A stretch of 64,000 bases of DNA from Chaunax sp. Z400 (GCA_037577475.1 CM075206.1:11637401-11701400); one strand, 5' to 3'. Shown: positions 42,131-56,639, numbered from the stretch's first letter. Notes: generated by a model from the letters alone, not told the origin. Program-made: numbers and translations.

Positions 42131-45100
42131 ATGAGATATAAAAGTTAATCTGCTCTCTGCAGTGATCTCTAAGGAGGGTGCAAGTGAATCAATACTTCTT
42201 CTCTCTCATCTAATAAGATCAGCTACTGTATTATTTAAGAAAAAAGAAAAAAATTAAGCACACTATCTTTCCTAAACACCCAACAGGAGACACAACAAAA
42301 AAGTCCACACACCGTCCTCCTCCTCCATACACACAAGCGCACATACATTTTCAATCTGATGAGAGTTTTTACACAAAGTCATGGATCAATGTGTCCTTGC
42401 CGAGAAATTATTGGTTTCTGTTCTTTGCTGTGATCATTTGTTTGCATTTCTGTTTGCTGTGCAGAGAACCCGGTGTCTCCACTCTGCACCCGCTGGTTTT
42501 TGTTCGTCCAATCTTCTTTACATATCTCCTTTAGTAGAAAGGTGATAGGGAGGGACATTAGCCTTGCCCCCAGGATCTCTTCTGAAAGCTATAATATAGT
42601 GTGCGATGGTGCGTGTGTACGACGAAAGAGAGAATTTGTGTGGCTGTGCCTCTGTCTTTTTGCTCATCTACAGTATATGAATGTAAGTGCCCCACCACTA
42701 TTTTCTCCTACTCCCACATATTTAGGCCTCTCCCTACCTCATGCTCCCCAACTACACCTCTCATATCTCTTGGTCTTAGAAGCCTCTTTCTTTATCTCAT
42801 TTCCTATTATGTCTTTCTACCTTCTTTTTACACTCCGTGATGTCTGATGTCTGGCTAAACCAGCCTGCCCCGCTTCCCCTCTCTCATATCTGCCTTGAAC
42901 ACCTTTTCCTCGCATTCTCATCTCAGTTGCCCTTTTCTCTCTCTCTCTGTCGACGCACTCCATATCTGTCCGTCTGTCTCCATGACTCTTTCCTGGCATC
43001 TAATCTCTTTATGCTCTCATTAGTCCCCCAATAATCTGCCATTTAATCCATGATTATTGCAAATTCTTAGTGCCCTGAACCTGATGTGAATTTATATTTG
43101 ACACACAGTCAGCCCTCCCTGTCTGTCCCTTATGGTTTGATCTACAAAGGGCTACGGTGCATATACCGACATATCAAATCTGTGATCATTGCAAGTCCTT
43201 GTAATTCTTTAGCCCTGGTTGAGGAAATATGGATGAAATGAGTGTCTGAATATTCTAAGGTATCTTAAAGGGACCCTATGAATTTTTTGAACACTAGAAG
43301 CTCTGCGGAGGAATATTTAAAGAGTGGATCCCCATTCCTTTTGTACTGTATCTTGTGCACAAGGACAACCAAAAGCACATACAAGCAACTCATGCAACAC
43401 AGAGTTGTGCAAACATTTTCAAATTATTTGCCTGATTAACAGCTGGTTGCAAAAAATATGCACAAACAAAAACAAGGAGCAAGAAAGCAGCTAGGCCACA
43501 GATATGGAGGTTCATTTTTAAATCTTTCACTCCGGAGGGAGGAAATGCATCCAAAACATTTGTCGGGATACATGCAATATGTTGATAATTGATAAGAAAC
43601 ATTAAACCAAAAATGCTATATGTTGGTTGGTATTGTTACAAAATAAAAAAAATGTGTTAATAATTAAAAAAAAGCAATTCCTATATTCCTATACCTTTCA
43701 CAGGTACAGTTGTGCCAATTAGGTAAGGCTGGCATTGTCTTAAATACTGTTTAAATGCCACTAATGGCTCAAATCTCAAGTAAAATGTAGATTATTTGAC
43801 CTCTCTAGCAAAAAGCACGTTTTATTCATTATTTAATTCATTTTGGTGGTGAAGAAAGGAGGTTGATGAAGAATAGTCAGAAATTAGCTGCATGTGACGT
43901 CAGGTGACACGTCTGTGTTGACTACATCTAAAAAGCAGCGGAAAGCTAGGGGAACAATAATGAGTTATTTCAAGAATTTCTACTTGAAAGCAGCCATGAT
44001 ACAATCCACCTCCCTGACAGTTCGGAGGCCGAACCTCCCTCCTCCGCCTGCTGTTCAGCACAAAGCTATGCTCTAGTAAATTCACTCTGCATACCTCTGC
44101 ACCCGTCTACAACTCTTCACACATCATCAGTGTATTCGGCCATTAAATGAAAAACACCTCAGACAGGAAGGAGGGAGGAGGGAGGAGGAGGGAGGGAAAA
44201 TTGATATCAATGCTTGTCTGCTTGATAGAGGAAACAATAACCCGACTGTGCTGCAATTACCCCCCTGAAACAGAGCTGGCATATGCATACACACAAACAT
44301 AAGCACAAACTCATCAGAATGTAACTGACAAGTGTAGGCCGCAGACCATAAACAACCACAATCATCATTACCATGGGGCAATCTCAATCAGTATGTGTGT
44401 GTCTGTGTGTTTATGACTCAAGTTTAGATTTAGTGCCGTGTCGCTTTAGATCAAGGCCGATGGACAAATGTGTCACGAGGAAAATGGCTTCTGCCAAGAT
44501 ACACTCGTTTTTTGCTCTGCTCTTTCACTCACACCATCCATCTCCCTGCATATCTGTCGGACTCATCATATGGATGGGGTATGGTGAAAAACACTCATAA
44601 TTGCAGAGGTGGATGAACGGGGCATAAACAACTCCACCCAGGCGAGGGCAATGAGGAAGAGTGCGGAAGGGAAAATCAGAGAGAAGAATTCAGAACACAG
44701 GCAGCTGTGAAATAGAAAAGAGGACAGTCAGAAACAAAGAAGACAAAAAAGAAAGGATGGATGTGACGAGCAAGAAAGGTGAGACGAAGGAGCGGTCGTC
44801 ACAGATGTTTTGAGGGATTATTGGTAAGAAAGTGAGTTTTTTTTTTTGCCTTTCCTGTGACACCAGAGCTGTGGGAGTCGTGAGTAAACTCACAGATAAT
44901 GTGTGAATATTCATGCTGCACTTTTGTCAACTGTCACCGTCAAACTTTTCAGTGTGTTGATTATGCAGTATCCAATTAATGAGGTCAACTAGGGGAAAAA
45001 TAAAGCACGCTGTCATCTTACTTGAAGAGTAACACTTAAACAGTTTGCTCCTTCAGGCATAAACTCTCCTATGTGTTTTAGGTCTGTATGCAGAGTAACA

Positions 45101-46059
45101 TTGCCTGTAGAAAAACCTATTGTCTATGTCACAAGGTCTTACCTCACATTTTGCAAAAACAAACATGACATCAACCAAACACCGCCATAAACATCCCCTC
45201 TGTGAGAGTTAATATTTTGGCAGAGGAATAATAACGTTTGAACATATTCATGTTCATCATCACACAACAAGATGTTAAACACTCAGCCGTGGTTTTTGCT
45301 GCTTGGTAAACACAAACTCAAGAGGATTAGGATTATGTCAAGTAGAAAGATGAAATGGCATTTTATAGCACAGTCAGGAGCACAAAAACCTGGTAGAACT
45401 TGCTGGAGCCATGTTGCTGTTTTCAGAAGCAAAACAAGGCTGCATAGTTTAAAGTTTTGGCCACAGATTATTCAATAGTTAGTTGATAAAAAATAGTAAA
45501 TGAATTGATATTACAACTCTAATTGCAAGCAGTTCAGCACAATGGTGCTTATGAGCTCTGAACTAAGTGCACTTGAGTGCATGCATCCACATACTGAAAT
45601 GCACAAGAAAGCATGCACACACCCACAACAAAAGTTGACATTTTTCATGTCCTTACAACACAGCACAAACAAGTCTCTGTAGTCTGTCAATTATCCCAAA
45701 AAATTCTGATGGATTTTGGCTTTGTATTACTCATGATGACGACAAATTGTCATCTAAAATGGAACTCGGTGAACGTAGACCTCCATCAAGACCAATGGTC
45801 CACTCTTCTAATGTACACTGTAAACCCGAATGCTCAAATTACTTAATTGGATTAAGTGGTGTCAACTTAAAATTTGTTTAGAAGTTCTACTAACTTAAAA
45901 ATGTTGAGTGCCAGTTGCTTTTACTTTCTTTTGTGTTTATGAAACTCATAATTTTCAATTAACATTTTTACCAATTATGTAAATAGTACTTAAAATGATA
46001 AATTCAACGCTGCTTGCAACTTTAATGATTTTTATTCTCCAAAATGAAATGCCTTTTTG

Positions 46060-46305
46060 GGGACTTGCCCATACTCAAAAACTCATGAAAGTTGGCAGAA
46101 ACATCAGTCGTGGTGAAAATTTACATGTAATATGGTGATTGGAAATGGGCGTGGCAAAATGGCTCGCTAGCGCCCCCTAAAGTGAAGCCCCTGCCTCCAG
46201 TTTAACGTACATGTACGAAACTCGGTACACATATGTAACTAATTTGGTCAGTACTACCAAAACCCCATGGGGATCGAAAGTTGCTCAAATCGTGAGTTTT
46301 CGTTG

Positions 46306-46308
<3 letters not shown>
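46060..46308 (+). repeat. teleost dispersed repeat (ATGGCTCGCTAGCGCCCCCT type)
   Basis: Carries GGGCGTGGCAAAATGGCTCG, CTAGCGCCCCCTAAAGTGAA, CGAAACTCGGTACACATATG and CCATGGGGATCGAAAGTTGC. It is G/C-richer than its AT-rich surroundings and resembles a dispersed repeat that I remember from several fish genomes. It runs directly into the (GA)36 array at 46309. No coding capacity. Confidence 0.55.

Positions 46309-46381
<73 letters not shown>
46309..46381. repeat. (GA)36 microsatellite
   Basis: 73 nt of perfect GA on the plus strand, a mirror-symmetric polypurine run adjoining a dispersed repeat. Confidence 0.98.
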
Positions 46382-46382
<1 letters not shown>

Positions 46383-46439
46383 CAACAGTAAGGGTATCAT
46401 GGAAGTGTGATTACTGTAATAACTTATAACATTGTGGGC

Positions 46440-46555
46440 AAAAAGTTATTACGTTACTGGCAAGTTACTACATTACTGGCTTTTTTTACATTAAAAAATA
46501 AGAAATGATTACATTATTGGCAATTATTACGTTATCGGCCAATTACATTATTAGA
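46440..46555. repeat. decayed tandem repeat, TTATTACGTTACTGGC-like unit
   Basis: Five imperfect copies of a 16-18 nt unit: TTATTACGTTACTGGC, TTACTACATTACTGGC, a TTACATT form, GATTACATTATTGGC and TTATTACGTTATCGGC, then a partial copy. Copies are separated by short variable spacers. Confidence 0.75.
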
Positions 46556-46913
46556 GGTTAACCAAAGCACCTGGAGAAAACCTCACTAATTCTGGTCTCA
46601 TATGGCCCACTGCCCTCTGCTCTTCCCACAGGCACATCTTGGTTTGTTATGTTGCGTTGAAGTTTTATGATGTTTTTGCACCTCACAACACTCTCACACA
46701 GACTCCACTTATGCACACCTTACACTACTGACTTACTGATGTCTTACCTCCAATAAGTAAATAGTCAATTTAATTAATATTTTAATTTGGTCTTATTTGC
46801 TTTAGTTTGGTTGAATAAAGCATTTTGGTTAACCGCTTCCACATGGTGTCTCCTTGTTCGTTGTGGCCATCTGAGCCAGGTCATAACAGCCAATGAGAGT
46901 TGGATGAGGTTAT

Positions 46914-47570
46914 GTGACCCGCCTGTTTGACTGTTTGTTATTAGGATTACACAAAAACTATTCAAAGGATTTTGACAAAACTTTGATGGGAGGGTTAACA
47001 TGTGATAGGAAGAATTTTGAGGTGGATCTGGATAAAAGACTGAAATGTTATGACCCCTTGGGTCCTCTTGGGGATGATATATTAATAATCATTACATTAC
47101 AAAAGGACTCATCACCTATGAGTCCTTTTCAACCGATTTGTGTGGTTTGGAGTTATCTGTGTGTGGACGACTGCAGCACGATCACATAGGTGCGTGCATG
47201 CTGTTTTGGTCAAACCTGCATCTTTCTTGAGCAGACGTTGAACATTCCCCCGTTTTAATATACTTCCTTTTCTCCTTCCTGTGTGTGTGGCTTTGTAACA
47301 ACTCTTAAAGTGTTACAAGTGTCAATTACCTGTTGTGGCATTGGAGTTTATTTATGTGAGATGACAATATGAACAACTAACAGCCACAATAAATAAAGAT
47401 TTTAGTGAATTGCAAAGATTTTGTTTAAATTTTTCCTGTCAAACTTTGTAATGACAATTCAGAGTGTTACATCATGGGACTTTTGCTTTGGAGAGAAATG
47501 CCAACATGGGGAAACTGAGCAGCCTTGGCAGCGGTCTGCGCTCTCCCAAGTGCTTTCTTGGGAGAGCGCA
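46914..47570 (+). repeat. degenerate dispersed repeat ending in a stable hairpin
   Basis: The left part has GATTACACAAAAACTATTCA, AAAGGATTTTGACAAAACTT and GAGGTGGATCTGGATAAAAG. The right part has CCTTGGCAGCGGTCTGCGCT. Both resemble portions of a repeat I associate with teleost RTE-related elements (ending GGCCTTGGCGGAGGTCTGCGCTCTC). The middle is not recognisable, so this may be two separate fragments. It ends in a 14-bp inverted repeat (47537-47550 and 47557-47570). Confidence 0.4.
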
Positions 47571-48829
47571 CAATGACGAGTTACATTTGAGCCAACACAG
47601 ATGTAAGCAGTCATGTTTCATTATCACTGGGTGGTAATGATACCAAAGCTGAGTCGAGTGGAGTAGAGCCAGTACCACATAGTGGAAATGTGGCTTATTT
47701 TGCACACACCCAGTTCTGGTTCTTTGTTATGAGGTGGCCAACTCTCTGATAGGACAACATCAAACACCAACACTAAACTCAAACACATTTTGTAACTATG
47801 CTGTGTTACATCATCTGGGAGGAAAACTTACAATGGGAAGGATTCCCATGTTTATGACGTTTGGATGTCAATGTGAATCTCATAAGTGAGAATTGGTAAT
47901 TCCAATATAACGTGAAAGCAGCAGAGACGGGAAACTGGTAATCCTGAAGTGCTGGAAGAAACTTTCTCGTGGGCACGAGAAACTATCTGATGCGCACGAG
48001 AAACGTACAGTATAGCGCGCACAGGCGAGCACCCAGTTCATTATAAGGACATTACTAAGTCCATGAGACGTCTGGTTATTCTGAGTACAAAACCACTTGA
48101 ATCTAGTTCTTTTAGAATTAAACGAACATCTTCTTTCCTGATGTGTAATCCATTCTCCTTGCATTTTGTGTACATCCACCTATAGCCACTGAGTTGGCCA
48201 GATGTTTGTACAGTAACTGTTCATAAATGAAAGTAAGTAAGTTAGACTTCAAAATTTGTTTTAAATGTGTTTGGGAGACAATATAATGGTGACGACTTGG
48301 AAGTGCTATACTGTACAGTGTCTGGTGTGAACGAGAAACGTTTAGTTTTTTTTGTTGCTCATATCCCTTTAGGGGCAAAGTACTTTTCAGTATTATTACC
48401 ATGTAAAATAGTACATTTAATATTATGTGGATTATTATGTTTTTATCAGGTGCAATATTACTTGCAATGTCACTGTCAATACCACCTTTCTATTTCCTTT
48501 TTAATTTATGTGTTTTTCTTGCTCTTTAACTTATTTTTCTATTGTTGTTCTATTAGGCTATGGTTTTTGCATTTACTCATAACTTTTTTTTTTATAAATA
48601 ATTGTTTTAGATATGACTAATATTTAATACTCTGTTGTTTGTAGTTCTGTTATTTCTAGGGGCCATAAAGGTATGTTTCTCATAGTTGCTTCTTTTCAAT
48701 TTGTGTATTTTTATATTTTCAGACATATTTGATTTTCATGTAATGTTGCTCATGATCAAATATTATAGGGGAATTTTTCATTTATGTATTTATTATTATA
48801 TTTATTATTATTATATGTTATTAGTTATG

Positions 48830-48965
48830 GATTTTTTTGGCAGTTTTGGCCTCTATTTAGATAGGACAGCCAAGCTTGTGACAGGAAATGGGGAGAAAGA
48901 GTGAGGGGGTAGACATGCTGCAAAGGACTGTGAGCAGGAATAGATCCCACGGCAGCCGTGGGCTG
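48830..48965. repeat. SINE-like teleost repeat (GACAGGAAATGGGGAGA type)
   Basis: AGGACAGCCAAGCTTGTGAC, AGGAAATGGGGAGAAAGAG and GACATGCTGCAAAGGACTG, then a degraded tRNA-like promoter box on the minus strand (GATCCCACGG). The order fits an abundant teleost repeat as I recall it. A short inverted repeat CCACGGCAGCCGTGG lies at its right end. Confidence 0.5.
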
Positions 48966-51900
48966 GTTTACTACCATCTACTTGAATTTAAGTATAGCAT
49001 TTAAATTCCGCTCCAAAATTTAACAAGGTCATGATTACCCATGCTACACCCCACATTTTGTTTCAATAATCACTCGCTGTTACTGAGCGATGGACAAACC
49101 AGAGGTAACATTCATCAAGGTGGGCTGATTCATTTGCCACTCTTCTGCTTTATTCCTGTTGATACTGATTTGAACACTTGTGGCTTAACCTTGGCAACCG
49201 TATGTTTCAATGAATCACTGACACTTAAACATCAAAATGATCTGACTTCAAAAGTAGCAGACAGTATAATTTTGTTAGTTACTTGCAAAGCATATTAGTT
49301 TTGCAGGATTTCTTCGCTGCATCAGCCTTGAGAATTTCTCACAAGCTTTTATTACATTCTAGGATGTTGAGAGCCAAGGCTTTGTGGAAAAAAAAAAAGA
49401 AAGGTTGGGGAGGTTTTAGACAGCAGACATTTCAGAGGTATACATAGTGTCTTTTAAAGGAGAACAAAGAATTTCTCTCTCATCCAGCTGGCTACATTCT
49501 CCTCATCTGGTTCATGTCTACCCTGCTCTTTGTTTGGAGTCGATCTGCAGGTGAAGAGGTTGACCTCACTGGTCCAGAAACTAACCCTCTGGGCTTCTCT
49601 CTGAGCACACAAAGACCAAGGAACCTGCTCTTTCTTATTCAACTCTTCTTACAAACTCTTCACAGCTGTGTCTGCTCTCTTGCCTCTGCTTGGTATTCCC
49701 ATTTCCCCATCTCTCCATTCCTGCTTTCCCTCACTGTCTCCATCTTAGCTTGAGATATTGATTTCTGTAAAGGTTTACACTGGCTTCCACGTTCCTTTTT
49801 TTCTTTTCTCTCACTAGCTAACTGGCTCTTATTTCATCTCATGTTTTTCTATCTTTCAGCTTCATCTCCTTTGCTGAGTCTACCACTTTTAACTTCACAC
49901 ATTCTGTCTCCTTCATAATTCTTCTCTTGCTCTCTCCACCCATCTCCAGCTCTCTTGGTCTCTCAAGATGGCTAAACTTAAGGCAAGGAGTCATTCTACA
50001 TTTATGTCTGGTCTTTTGTCTTTGCCCACAGTAAGCTTGTGTCAGCTAAACAACACTGAACAGAACATATGGTACAGTGCGTGTTTCTGAAATATCCTAT
50101 GGCAGATAAATATACATTTATTCATACATTTTAAGGGCGCCCATATGCGTGCAAAACAAAAATCTTTTCCTCAAAAATAATTTCTCTCTTAGCAGCCCTA
50201 ATTAAACATAAAAAATAAAAACAAAATTAATTGGCTTTGTTTTGAATTAAACAAACAAAAAAGCAAGTACCGTGTGCATCTGCTAAATGGGTAACAACTT
50301 CAATCACAAAAAGTTCAGTCCCTTGAGGCAGGTTTTAAGACGAAATACACGTCATGAATATATTTTTCTCAAGGCAGGAGATAAGGCTTGACGAGCTGAT
50401 TCCTTACAAATGTGGAGGATAAAGTTCTGTATTGTGATTTCTTGTTGTTTTTATGACTTTGGTAAAATAGGTCTACAATTGATACAATTTATTTTCTAAA
50501 TGATGTTTGTACAAGAAGGCGGATGTGAGTGAAATATGCTGATCGATATAAACAGCTTATTAAACCTCTATGCAAGGGATACTTTCCAGGTTATGGTCAT
50601 ATTTTTTGTGAGTCATCCTCATGGACCACATGTGTGACCTCGTATGCGTTTATCATTTTATGTCTCTCTGAGCAGACACATTTGTATGAACACACTACTG
50701 TACACTGTATTCTCAGACCTCAGAGGTATACTTATAGATTTTAGAAGACCTTTATGCATAAATATGCATATTAATTAGGAAAAACTGTCACTACTGAAAC
50801 TGCTGTAACAGCGCTTTATAATACAGAGCTCATATTTATTGGTGCACTAATGGTCAAAGTGAATCTAATCAGGAATATGGTAATATAATTATGTTTATTA
50901 CATCATTAGGTTGGGACATTAGGCTGCAGAGGTGCCTCAGGTTTTAAAGGTATTCTATGCATTGATATTTTTAATGTTATACTTAATATACTTTTAATGT
51001 ATACAGTAAATGTAACTGCTGCTTCACCAGACTGACTGTGTGGGACTGTAAACTACAGTTATTGTTTGGATTAGGTGTCGTCATCTCTAATTCTACAATA
51101 CACGAACAAGCAAATGACTCCTTTCGCAAAGAATTAGCCTAAAGCCATTAGATGACATTTCAAACAACAGCCCTATTGTGCTGCACTTTTATCAAAAACA
51201 CTTTAAATTATAATCTAAATAATAAAGGTGTAAATATAAAATATAAATGAAAATAAACATCATTTCCCTTCAACAATGCTGGACACAAAATATTAGCATG
51301 GATAGAGTAAAAAAAATAACAGTGGGCAAACATACTTTTGGGAGTTTCAACTAAAATGGGAACCTGTATGCTAAAAGTGGAGAGGATTTTGAGCCAAAGG
51401 GACATTTGTCATCAGTACAAGATCACACTCTCCTTGCCCCTCCCCTCAAACTTCTTCTCTCCTCGCCTAAATGGTAACAGAGAGATGAAAATGAAAACCT
51501 GTGACACTGACAAAAACAAGTAATGACTTTTGGAATGCGTCATTGCTGAAACAGACACAGAAAAAAAAAAATCAGTAGACTGTCAATGTATATAAAACAA
51601 ACACAAAACTGAATAAAATTAATTTTATTTGTCAGTGGAACATTTTCAGATAAACATTTCAATGACAATATTTCCTTTTTTAATTCAGGTTCTCGTTTCA
51701 ATGACAAATCTAATTTCCTATGACAGTATTCACTGTCACGGTTTTAGCACCAGATGTTTCTTGGTGTCACACATCTTTTGTCTATGTTTTACACTAGACT
51801 ATGTTGTAAAGGATGCTTCTACCTCAGTGTATTTCCAAGTTAAAATAAAGGTTGAATGAATTAATTAAGGGAAGTGAAAGAAATCAAATAAAGATAAAAG

Positions 51901-52934
51901 CACGGCTATCTGTGCTTTATTTAATTAAACAAATAAATTGACATTTAATAGGTTATGTTGAATTTAGATAAAAACCTGAAGCATTTTGCAACAAATTGCT
52001 AATTTATTTCCAGACATGTTGCTCACTTACCCATCACTTCCTAATAACCTGTCCATGATATTCTCAGGAACATAATGACAATATTAGTAATGAGGACATG
52101 GCTGACAGGTGAGGCTGCACCTGGCTTCTGGATGCTCATTACAGAGACTTAATGATGTGCTGTGTTCCATAATTAGGAAACTTTTCAGCTTCCTGTCCAG
52201 TCTCCCTGTTTGGTTGCTGTGTTGGCTGAGGGCAGCACAAGACCTTTGGTTTGGTTTGACAGCTCCATCGCACAGCTCAAGTGTCTGGTGGATCTGTGGA
52301 CTCTCTGGATGTGCCAGAAGGTTTTTGCAGCAGTTTATATGAGGACACATGCAGGATGATAATGGGCTATGAGAAAGAGTGAGGTAAGAGCTGGGAGTTT
52401 GAAAACTGGTCTGTCTGACTTTGTGTAACAAGCATGTGAGCATTTTCCTACTTTACTGAGCTACATCTTATATTTTGTATTCTGCTGACTGGCCAGGGAC
52501 AAACTTCAACAAATGATGTAACTGTGGATATGCAACTGTGCCTGTGTGTAGTGTGCACAGTACTATGTGCAAACCTGTGTTGATATCTTCACACTTGGTA
52601 ATGAGAGACAGAAATTTGTGTCTCTCAAGCAATCACACCTATCAACAAGGCAACTGATTAATTAGACCCACAGACTGTTTTTGGGACCTTGTTTGCAATG
52701 GAGACAGACAACGCACTGCAAAAAGTCTGGGTTATTTGAAAACATGAACCAATCATTTTGCCTATTTTTGTACATGAGGAAAGATAGCACTGCACAAGAT
52801 TTACTGTTATGCGTGGTGATTAGTATTCTAAGTATAAATAGATTCTATATTTGTCTGATGTTTAAAAGCATGCATGTTCCTATTATGAATCACCTCGAAG
52901 TACTGTAGCAGTTATGTAGCGCATTAAGTGCCCT

Positions 52935-52936
<2 letters not shown>

Positions 52937-52967
<31 letters not shown>

Positions 52968-52984
52968 TGTGAGTGTGAGTGTGA

Positions 52985-53027
<43 letters not shown>
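52937..53027. repeat. compound GT / GAGTGT / GA microsatellite
   Basis: (GT)n passes into GTGAGT-type units and then (GA)n, without a break. It fits slippage-driven growth from one original array. Confidence 0.97.
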
Positions 53028-53029
<2 letters not shown>

Positions 53030-56000
53030 TGTGCCAGCTAATGAGCGCCAGTATGATTGAGATGAAGTTTGCCGGTCCTGTTTCGCTGCAGAGGAGAGCA
53101 AATGATGAATACACTTCAGTCATTTCGAAACAGACCTTAATCATTTGTTGGAGCTGTCAGACAGTTATCAGGGCTCACTGTAAGCAGCTGGAGAGGAGTC
53201 CTCGTCCATACTTGAAAATTGAGTTTAGAAATGTCACATGTATCAGCCCATCTAAATTTCAAGCTGGGTAATCCCCATTGGCGCACAGCGTGTAGAGACC
53301 TGACAGTGCCTATCAATCCAAGGTTCAACGTTTTAGTCAATAGAGACAGCGGTGGGCGACTTCAGTATGCCTTGGCCAGACCTCAGTACTTTACTAATAT
53401 ATCATTTTTTGAAAAAGACACCTTTTTTTTAAACATACTGTGCAGTGGATTTAAAAATGAGCAGACAGGTGGCTGGTATTATCTGGATAGGCTCCCATTT
53501 ATGTTATATTTAAAGGTGCTGCACCACCTTTAGACCTTGCAATCATATTTGCATAGCTTCCTACTATACTTTTGAAACCAAAAACAGGTGGCTTAACCTT
53601 TAAATCACCAGCTGAGTAGCCTTTATATTATTTGCCGCAGGACAAGGCTGCCAATTTTAAAGACACAGATAAAAAAAAATCGAGAGAAAAAAAAATCTAA
53701 GCATTAATGTGACTACATTTAGGGCTAATCCTTTGACTTTCTCAGATGCTTTCTCTTCCAATATCCACAGTGAAGTTACTGTCTTTTATATACATTCACC
53801 TTAGAGCATCCAAGGTCTAACTCCTCCACAGTGGTTCCTAATGAGGAAAATAGAGCACTAATCTATTCTGGCATAATTGTGCTTTTACCTGACTAATGGA
53901 GGCAGCATACCCCAGGGCAAGATGTAATCAGGAAGACAGTTAATAAAATGAACAGGACCGCTTTCTGATCTTACTAATGTCCCTGACCTTCCCAAGGGAA
54001 GACACTTGCACTCATGCGAGCTCACACTTATACATACATACACACATGTGCCCTAATGCACAAATACATAAAATTCGGTGCCGCACGTCCATAAAAATGA
54101 GCTGCTTAATGTTAACACACAGAAAACAAAGGAATAGCATGTTGCAAATATATGTAAAAATATATGTCTGCATTAAATCTCACTCTCTAAGTATTGGCGA
54201 ATAAAAGGAACGATGAATCAGAACCCCTCATTTCATAAAAAGTTTCACACTCCAACTTGAAAGTTTTTCTGGGCATCATTCACAGCTGGAAGGTGGTTGT
54301 CTCTACAAGGGGTCACGCATATCGACTCCCGGGAGCAGAGCCACGACTCCACAAACAGCTGTCAGTCAGTCTGTGTAATGACCGGCAGAGCAAACATTCG
54401 TATCACTTAGCACCGGGCTATATTTACATGAATCAAAAAAGTAAGCTTAGAAGTATTAACGTTAACACAACATTAACATTAACATCTTCATATGAGTATG
54501 GTCTGTACCAATGGGTACATGTAAATGCAAATGGAGACACAAACCGACCTTCATAATGTCACACCACCACAAAAAGGGGGCCTTCATACATCTCGTCTAG
54601 GGCTTCCGAGGTTTGGTTGCCCGTACATATATTAATAGGCGTTTGGCTCAAAAGCTAGAGGTGAATTGAGGTGAGCTTACCGGTGGCTCCTTTGCTAACT
54701 CAAAAATAACATCAGAGGGTTCTTGTAGTCCCTAAAACGCGTGAGAACGCTATCACTTTGTTTGCTAGGGGGCCCACACACCTGGCTTTCTCCTCCCCTT
54801 TTAGCATCACACAGGTTTCTCTCACTAGGTAAGCCCACCCCCCTAGCCTAAGAGCCAATCAACTCCTCATCAGAAAACGTGTGCCGTGACACTAAATAAA
54901 ATGAAACTTCTATCTTAAAAAAACCCAACAACAATGGAGAAAAAACTAAATCAAAACATGACAGATGATCTCTCTGGGAAGTTTGACTTAATTAGGGCTG
55001 TCATGACTGCAGTATGTGTATTTATTAGTGCTTGGTAGTTCAGCTGTAGCCTTACACATCAATGCATGTTTATAATTAACTACTTTGACTTAATGTTTCA
55101 CTCTCTTTTTTCAATATCAAGCCCTTCTCTCATTATCTCTCCTTCATTCAAAGCTTTTTTTGTTACAATTGCACACAACATCTTCCTGAGAAAGCTTTCT
55201 AGAAAGTGACATATTCCTTAAAGATTACGTATTAGTATTTTTTCCCCCCTGCAGATCACTCGTTCCACTGGTGGCATTGTTTCACTTTTTAAATGCAAAC
55301 TTCGTCCTCCATTAATAACATAATGATCATATCATGTAACAAACCAAAAGTCCACAAGTTTCTCACTTTTCTTAGACAGAGGTACACAACTAATGTCTTC
55401 TGAATATTGCTTCATATAAGAGGGGTGTTGAAACAAAACTAAATCCGTCCTTTCAAGTTTCATAATGTCAATATGATGGGACACTAAGTTTGATAAATAT
55501 TTGTATTAATGTAATGACGTAATGTACTTTCTGGCTTGAAAAGCACTTAGTTTAAATATGTTTAAAAATAATAATAAAAAAGTGTTGCAGTTACTAGCAG
55601 CTACTTAGATAAAGATGCTGTTAATAAAAGTAAAATAATATTAACATACTTGTAATATTTATTACAGACACAGTCCAATACTGCAAGTATTTTTAAAAAG
55701 ACATGCATGGGGAACAGTTCCTATATGTCCATACGCTGAACCTCAGTGTATTGATAGATTACGTTCACACTCAAATCAAGGTTTCATGATATCAGCACTT
55801 AAGGTACGGTCTCAGCTCTATCCTTGTGTGGAATAGACTTCAGCCACTTGGTGGATTACAGCAATGCATCAAGGTGCTGGCAGCAAAATGAAAATGTAAT
55901 TCTCTGAGTACTTGAAGGAAATGGGAGACAAGGGATCAGAGATGGTGGAACATGATCACTGGAAGCTAAAGTGAAGTAGTCCCGAAGCTGTGACATTCCC

Positions 56001-56639
56001 CAATGACAAAGCCCTTGCTATAATTCCTGGAGGTCATTCCAGGGATATGATTCCTAGAAAGATGAGTGATGAGCTACGTTCAGTGTAGAAGAGGTCTCTC
56101 TTCAGGATATAGAGTCAACCATGTCAATACAAAGTTCCTGATGTCTTTTAATAAAGGCATACACACATGAGCGCATGCAAGCAGACACAACCAAATTAAT
56201 ACAGTCATGAGATGAATACTGAGTAATATAGTTTCACATCAGCTAAAATGTCAGTTTACCAAACACTAAAAAAGGCCTCCATCACCTTCAAAATAAATCA
56301 CTTACACTATCCCATTTCTTAAATGCATTTATGAAATGACTGTGTGAAAGTGTGTCTGCATTGTATTCCAGAGGAAAATTGCATCAAAGCTGTTACTCAG
56401 CATCGATATAGGAAGCCTCAGAGCTGAATTTCCATGACAGCATCCATACGGTTCTTTAGAGCTTTCTACACAAACAAAATAAAAGGCCTTTGCTTCATAA
56501 ATAAACCACTATAAAGGTGGGAAAGGCCATAAGCAAATACAGTATTGTAACAGTATGTAACATTGCTTTGAATGTATCTTTTCAAAATCTGTATTATATT
56601 CCTATACTATACGACACTGCAAGGACTACAGGTGGCAAA

